DNA from: Stylonectria norvegica
Taxonomy: Eukaryota > Ascomycota > Sordariomycetes > Hypocreales > Nectriaceae
Assembly (NCBI GenBank): GCA_014621405.1
Contig: JAANBC010000028.1
Span: 62,001 to 126,000, forward strand
Length of the DNA stretch: 64,000 bases
Reading direction: 5' to 3'
Every line of letters starts with the position of its first letter. The stretch's first letter is position 1. A program made the position numbers and the translations under genes. The notes under the pieces are model-generated. The model was given only the letters and a program-made list of their open reading frames with translations, had not been told where the DNA came from and searched no databases. Below, in pieces: positions 58,711 through 64,000 of this stretch.

Positions 58711-61700
58711 CTTGTACAAAGAGCACGAGCTGTTGTTCGCACATGTATTCGTGTCGATGTTCGTAGCGGTGTTCGTAGCGCTTGACTGCAGTCCAACTCC
58801 ACTTGGGCTCGAACAGGTTGGCCAATTGCTCGCACTGGATGGAATGCAAGAAGAAGATGCATGATGCACGATTGCAGGAATGGGATATGGTTGGACTAAG
58901 AAGCCTCTTCTCTGCACCCTCTACGGCTTTTGCGCGAGGCTGGGCAGCGGAAGCGGGAGCGTGAGCGTGAGACGTGAGGCGGAAGTAAAGAAGGTTGGGA
59001 AGGCTTCCCAGCCACCGAAACCCCACTATGGGATCGCGGCCCGGGGGGAGCTCGGGCGGGACGGTCCACTGTAATCGCGAGACAAGACAAGACAGAGGGG
59101 AACGGAAGAAGCAGAACTGCGCGACTTACGATGAGAGTTTGGCGGCTATGACTCTGCTCAGCTTTCAGCGGCGAAGCAATTGCAGAGTTGTGAAAGTCAA
59201 GTTCCATGGAAAATGGGCGTGGTTGTTGCTGTGGTGGTTTCTACAGCTGGCCGGCCGTTAGACAGCTGGCAAGGGACGTGGCACCGCTAATCCCAAGGCG
59301 GGCAACCTCGCAACTTCTCAACTTTCAGCTCCCTTAACGCGCTATGACCTCACGGAACTTGTTCATCACGGAAATTGGTCAGAAATAGAGGGTGCATGGG
59401 ACGAACCGAAACACTGACGCAGTCTTTCGGAAGAAGGCTGAAAATGATCCACGCATGATGGGGCCCATCCCGCTTGTTGTGAGTACTACTTAGGTGCCCA
59501 TTAATCTGACTTCATCATCACCTGCAAAACAGCACTGCGGCTGTGGTAGATCAAGGTAATATCCGTAGATGGAATGTACACGGTAGGCAGACTCCTATAG
59601 GCGACTCACGATAAGCACAGCAGGAGACTTCTCAGACTACAAACTTCATTTTATCACCTATTTAAATGTCGCTATCCCCTCGCCCTGCCCAAAATGAAGT
59701 TACAAACGAAGCTGACATTATGGGCAACTCCCCTCATGGTTCCTCTTCTTCATTTCGCGGGGCGATCCGAGTACACACACGCACTTCATATCACCGGGGG
59801 TCCTCACCTAGTATCCGAACACGGGGGCAGCACGGCCGATGATGATGCTCTTGTGTCAAGTCTAACTTGGCCGACGACAGAGACTGAGGTCGATGTTCGA
59901 TCTTTCGAAAAGTGTAGCGGCCGGACTCGGGAGAAAGGCTTGTAGTGGTGTCGACACGAAATGAGAAGAGGAACTGTATCAGCGGTCTTGTCTGAAGGCC
60001 GAGACGCTTCAGCTCAGAAGGATGGGCAGCGACGGAACAGCAAAGGCGGAGGGCAAGGCGAGGAGTGGACAACGGACGATGAAAGAAAGAGGCTGATGGA
60101 AACTGCTTGAACGGAACAGCAAAAGTCAGAGAGATGTCGACATGATACCTTGATTATAGAAGAAGTCCACCAATGAACGCTAACATAGTAGCAGAAGCCG
60201 AAGAGAGTAAGAACATATGCCCAAGATGAAGAAGAAGCCAACCGTATATGAACAGAGGCAAGGGATTAGCCATATTTCGAGAACGCGTGTCAAGATGAAC
60301 GATGGCGAAGTGACGAAGCTAAGAATGGAGAGCTGGGGCTTCGTCAATTTAGATACCAAGTCGAGGAGATCAACAAATTTCTTACTTTGCATAGTGAGTT
60401 ATGGCAAGGAAGGTAAGGCATGAGACGGAGCATTTTCTGCAATGGCAAAAGAACCGCACCTCTGGGCATCGCGAAGCACTCACATCTAAGACTTCGAATG
60501 CAGGAGCATCGTTGCAAATGCATCGAAATACCAAGTACCTATAGTACCGAGCAACTCACTCATAGCTGACGTCACATAAGGTAGTCTAGGTACTGCTTGA
60601 GTTATGTTGCAGGAACCTGGGTGTTCTTTTATCTCGAGGGCTTGTACGCCATGTGTTTGTTTCCTCACTTATAGCATGTAAGTTGAAGAGATACTGTCGA
60701 TTTAACGTTGGTCAAGAAAGAGACTGTCACTGTCATGTCTCTGGAAGGCTTTGCCGGTGATCTATAACAAATTGATTCTAGTAAGGGTTCCATGATTGGC
60801 ATATGCCACTAAGTACTTGTCACTAACCTGGCAACCACGCTCTTTGTCGCTTTCAGAACGAGGGTGGGAACCACATCCTACGCGCAGGCCGTCGTCGGTC
60901 AAGCTGCGCTATTGACTTAGAGCACTGGATGTACACGAAATCCTGCAAGATCAGCTCCTTCTGCAACACAGGCCATGAAGAGACAGCGAAGTCAGATAGC
61001 TGTTGCTGCAGTATCTGAACATGTCATCCTGGGTCCTTCCTTGGAGATACGTACCTAGACCGTTACTGGGTAAAGTAAGTATTACTGCCATACTCACCCT
61101 TTATATGGATCCATGCAATAACGTCAAATGCAGGGAGTACTAGCAAGTACCTAGGTGCCTGTCCAATGCTTCGCGAGAAGCAGATGGAGATGGCCTCGCT
61201 TGGTGTCATCCGAGCGCAAGGCAGCAGTAGATGCAATTTGCCCGCATAGACTTGATTTGAGTTGAAGAAGATAGGCTCAGTGTCAACGCAAAGAAGGCAA
61301 GAAGGATCAGGAGACAATTCAGGTGTCGCAGGGTTTGGTTCCGCAGTATCTCGATATTGAGAAACGTGACATTCACAAACATCATAGTGGCAAGGCAACG
61401 TCAATATGGGTTGGAGCAGCCTTCGTTTTAGAGAAACTGCTAGTAGTTGTTAATTTGTTTCCCCACCAAGTTGGAATCCTCTCAAGTTGCAAGCCTTAAT
61501 ATACGAATATGCCGTCACTACCAAGCAAAATCTACAGCACCTTCACTTGAAAACACGGGTCACAGCCAGACAGCGAGAGGTAGAGATGTTTGTGTCTTCT
61601 CGTCTATGTCCCTCGGACCTTCAGAAAAGCCTTCCCAGAAAACTCCATGATTCTCACGAAACACTGCGCGGTGCTTCCAAGTCACCGAGGCTACGAGTCA

Positions 61701-62339
61701 ACCGACTCTTGGCCCAAAGTCGATAAAACACCAAAAACCGTGAGCACACAAAGCGGGCGCAAACCCAACGTTCTTGAACGCCTCGCCCTAGCCATACCCC
61801 ATGTGATGCGTGTATTCGTCTGTGGCCCCCTTGATTCCCTTCTTCCTGTCTATAAATTGAAAAGGAACAGCAAAACAAAGCAAGAATAATAAACAGAGCG
61901 TAAGCGCAAGGACCTGACAAGCAACCGTATTGGTGGAAGCCAGAGATCTTGTTGCAGCATGTCCTCGGGCCCGTTTCACGCTTCTGCGACGCCATTTGCT
62001 CCCTGCATGTGTTCTTTTATCAGAAGCTCATCAAAGACAAAAAAGGAAAAGCAGCAAAGCCCAAGAAGCAGCTGCCGAACGAGTTAAAGAAAAGGCTGAG
62101 CTCTCAATGCTGAAATGTGTATAACAGACAAGAGACTTGTATAAGCTGGAGGTCCTGAAGACCTCCCTCATCTCGCTTGCTCATAATAATAGCGCGAAGC
62201 CCCTGAGGCCAAGAGGGGCTAATAATGCAGAATATGTTTTTCTCCTGATAGTAGCCAGAGTAGGGAATGGAGTTTGGATTTCCGTGGTGCAGCGCACATT
62301 CCATCTGAGATCTGGCCGGGAGGGTTTTCGGCTATGGCA
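58711..62339. other. 3.6-kb gene-poor region
   Basis: Upstream of the DUF3433 gene and downstream of the histidine kinase. The best small frame is plus 59694-59945 (83 codons): it starts MKLQTKLTLWATPLMVPLL, like a signal peptide, preceded by TATTTAAAT about 37 bases upstream, but has a single Cys and no known family. Other frames are shorter or overlap. From about 61860 the minus strand becomes pyrimidine-rich, consistent with 3' UTR sequence of the kinase gene. I call no gene here. Confidence 0.5.
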
Positions 62340-64000
62340 TCATCTGTAGTCGCTCTTGACGTCGCTGCTGTATATGCTGTGCATGCCCATCTCCTTGTTC
62401 TCATCCTCAGCGTTCGGAGTGACTTCATCCTCAGTGTTCCGACGGATCTCAGGTCGGGGGGTGAACCAGCCTCCCCTCTCCCACTCGCCCGGCTCGTATA
62501 GACACGAGTTTCGAACTTCGTCATCGGAAATGCCGGAGAGTAGGACGTTGAACCGTTTGAAATCGATAGGCTTCAGAATCCACCCATCGAACCCAGCCTT
62601 GACATAAGTGTCCTTGTGGCGCTCTAGCAGAGAGGCTGACACCGCGAAGATTGGGATACGACCATTGGCGGAAGCCAAGGGAGAGTGACCAGCATGATCT
62701 GGTGATTTCTCAAGTGCTCGAATCATCTTGGTGCTCGTGAGGCCATCCACGATTGGCATCTTTCAATAATATTAGCAAACACTCGCGGACTTGTGACAGA
62801 TGCCAACTTACCTGCATGTCCATCAGCACCGCGTCAAAGGTGGCCGACTTTTCTCGATACACTGTTGCGCATTCCTCTCCATTGACAGTATGGACTACCC
62901 CGTGCCCTGTCCGCTCTAATCTCTTTCTGAGAATCTTCATGTTGATTGGATCGTCCTCCGCCACCAGCACTTGTAATTGTTGGTGTTCTGTCCCGTGGGT
63001 TCCTCCACTAGTCACACTTTCCGTGGCGGCCCTGCGAGCCGTTTGTGCCTCGGTAGGGAGCTCGAAGAGAACACGAGAATCCTCTGGCCCGTCGGTTCGT
63101 CTGGGCATGTCTGCAAACTCATCTAATATCCTGACAGCTCTGATCGGCGTCTTCGTATCGCGAACGTCTGCGTATCCAGGCTCGCTGCGCGGTATGGTTG
63201 TCGGGGTAGAGGGGCCCCGAAGTTTGCGGGCTTCAGGGCTCATTGAACGAGGGATAGCCTTGTCACCCATCGATGTAGCTTCGTGAGAGGAACCTGGGCG
63301 TGAGAGAATAGCTTGCTCCCCCGACTTCAATGATAACGGAGTTTGAATGGCATCAAACAAACGGTCAGCGTCACTGATGTGGCTAACCTGGCTCGTGTGG
63401 CTACCATGGCTCATCTGACTTGCACGATCGCCAACGACGTCCGCCTCAATACTTACGTTTATCGAGCTACTTCGATCGACAAGAAGTATTTCGCCTTCAG
63501 GTGCAGCGGGTATAGACGCAGGCGCTGACGCGGGAGGGTTGGTGGTGATCGAAGGAGCGTCTAGGCTTTCACCCTCGGGAGAGGGCGAGTCGTCTGGAAG
63601 TTGGAAAGGAAGCTGTATCACGAACCTCGACCCCACACCCTCTTCAGACTTCAAGCGGAGTTGTCCATCCATATTTCTGACGATACGAGCAACGACGGCC
63701 AGGCCAAGGCCCAAAGTTCGCACGTCACGGGGCCGTTCATGCATCGGCGGTGATGGCTTCGGCTCCTCCTCCGAGCTGACTTGCTCTAGATCACGAAATA
63801 GGGCATCCAGCTGCTTGGCGGTCATGCCAATTCCTGAATCCTCAACGACAATATCGACGACTGCCATGTGCCCCCTCACCTCGGAGACAAACACTTCAAT
63901 CTTGACAGAGCCGCTAGTGGTATGTGCAATGGCATTGGCCGTGACGTTGGAGATAGCCTGCCGAATGCGCCGCTCATCACCGTGGACGAACCGGGGTAGT
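62340..64000 (-). CDS. Hybrid histidine kinase, C-terminal part
   Basis: The gene runs off the right edge; complement(join(62340..62759,62812..>64000)) is visible, with a 52-nt phase-0 intron (GTAAGT...GAAAG) inside the receiver domain. At the edge is the end of the HATPase: N box RQAISNVTANAIAHT, G1 box VEDSGIGM, G2 box LGLGLAVVARIV, then VGSRFVIQLPFQLP. A disordered Ser/Pro-rich linker of about 190 residues follows. The receiver domain has acidic pair VAEDDPINM, phosphoacceptor Asp in VLMDMQMPIVDG, conserved Ser in FAVSAS and Lys in ILKPIDF. It feeds a His-Asp phosphorelay to a YPD1-type transfer protein. The sensor half is missing, so the HHK group cannot be assigned. The receiver carries a small insert (EKSPDHAGHSPLASANGR). 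Confidence 0.93.

Noticed and set aside
1..64000. Biosynthetic gene cluster, CRISPR array or defence island
   Set aside because: No PKS/NRPS/terpene genes, no regular spacer repeats, and all recognised genes are eukaryotic housekeeping or signalling genes.

Overview
The window is nuclear DNA of a filamentous ascomycete (Pezizomycotina), most likely a Sordariomycete. The evidence is many short spliceosomal introns (mostly 48-86 nt, GTAAGT/GTACGT-like donors, CTAAC-like branch sites), long intergenic spaces, and intact fungal-type genes such as palH/rim21, TEL1 and a fungal hybrid histidine kinase. I cannot name a genus from sequence alone. There is no sign of prokaryotic operons, CRISPR arrays, rRNA or a convincing tRNA.

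Layout. At the left edge lies the 3' end of an HMT1/ATM1-like ABC half-transporter (+), convergent with a ceramide synthase (-). An AT-richer stretch with a small hypothetical ORF follows. Then comes a long run of minus-strand genes: palH (ambient pH sensor), EDC3 (mRNA decapping enhancer), a PIF1-family helicase with a mitochondrial-type N-terminus, a Q/N/G-rich repeat protein, cullin-4, and TEL1/ATM kinase (six introns placed, about 9 kb). TEL1 is divergent from NUP192 (+, five introns) across about 0.7 kb. SLX8-like RING ubiquitin ligase (-) is convergent with NUP192 and divergent from mitochondrial DNA polymerase gamma MIP1 (+). The right third is gene-poor: an SDR oxidoreductase (+), a disordered proline-rich protein (+), a DUF3433-type multi-pass membrane protein (-), and the C-terminal part of a hybrid histidine kinase (-) that runs off the right edge. 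Gene-poor gaps of 3.4-3.6 kb (19747-23185, 50342-53903, 58711-62339) hold microsatellites, small tandem repeats and at most weak gene relics.

Function. The central 14-48 kb is rich in genome-maintenance genes (PIF1, CUL4, TEL1, SLX8, MIP1) with NUP192 among them. This may be an ancestral syntenic block rather than a functional cluster. I find no biosynthetic cluster, defence island or clearly new multi-gene system. The best candidates for new biology are single genes: the repeat-rich Q/N protein at 17353-19746, the 103-codon ORF at 6328-6639, the disordered protein at 53904-55127, and the DUF3433 protein. Exon boundaries were placed by eye from splice consensus plus frame continuity and family motifs; starts are the least certain parts.
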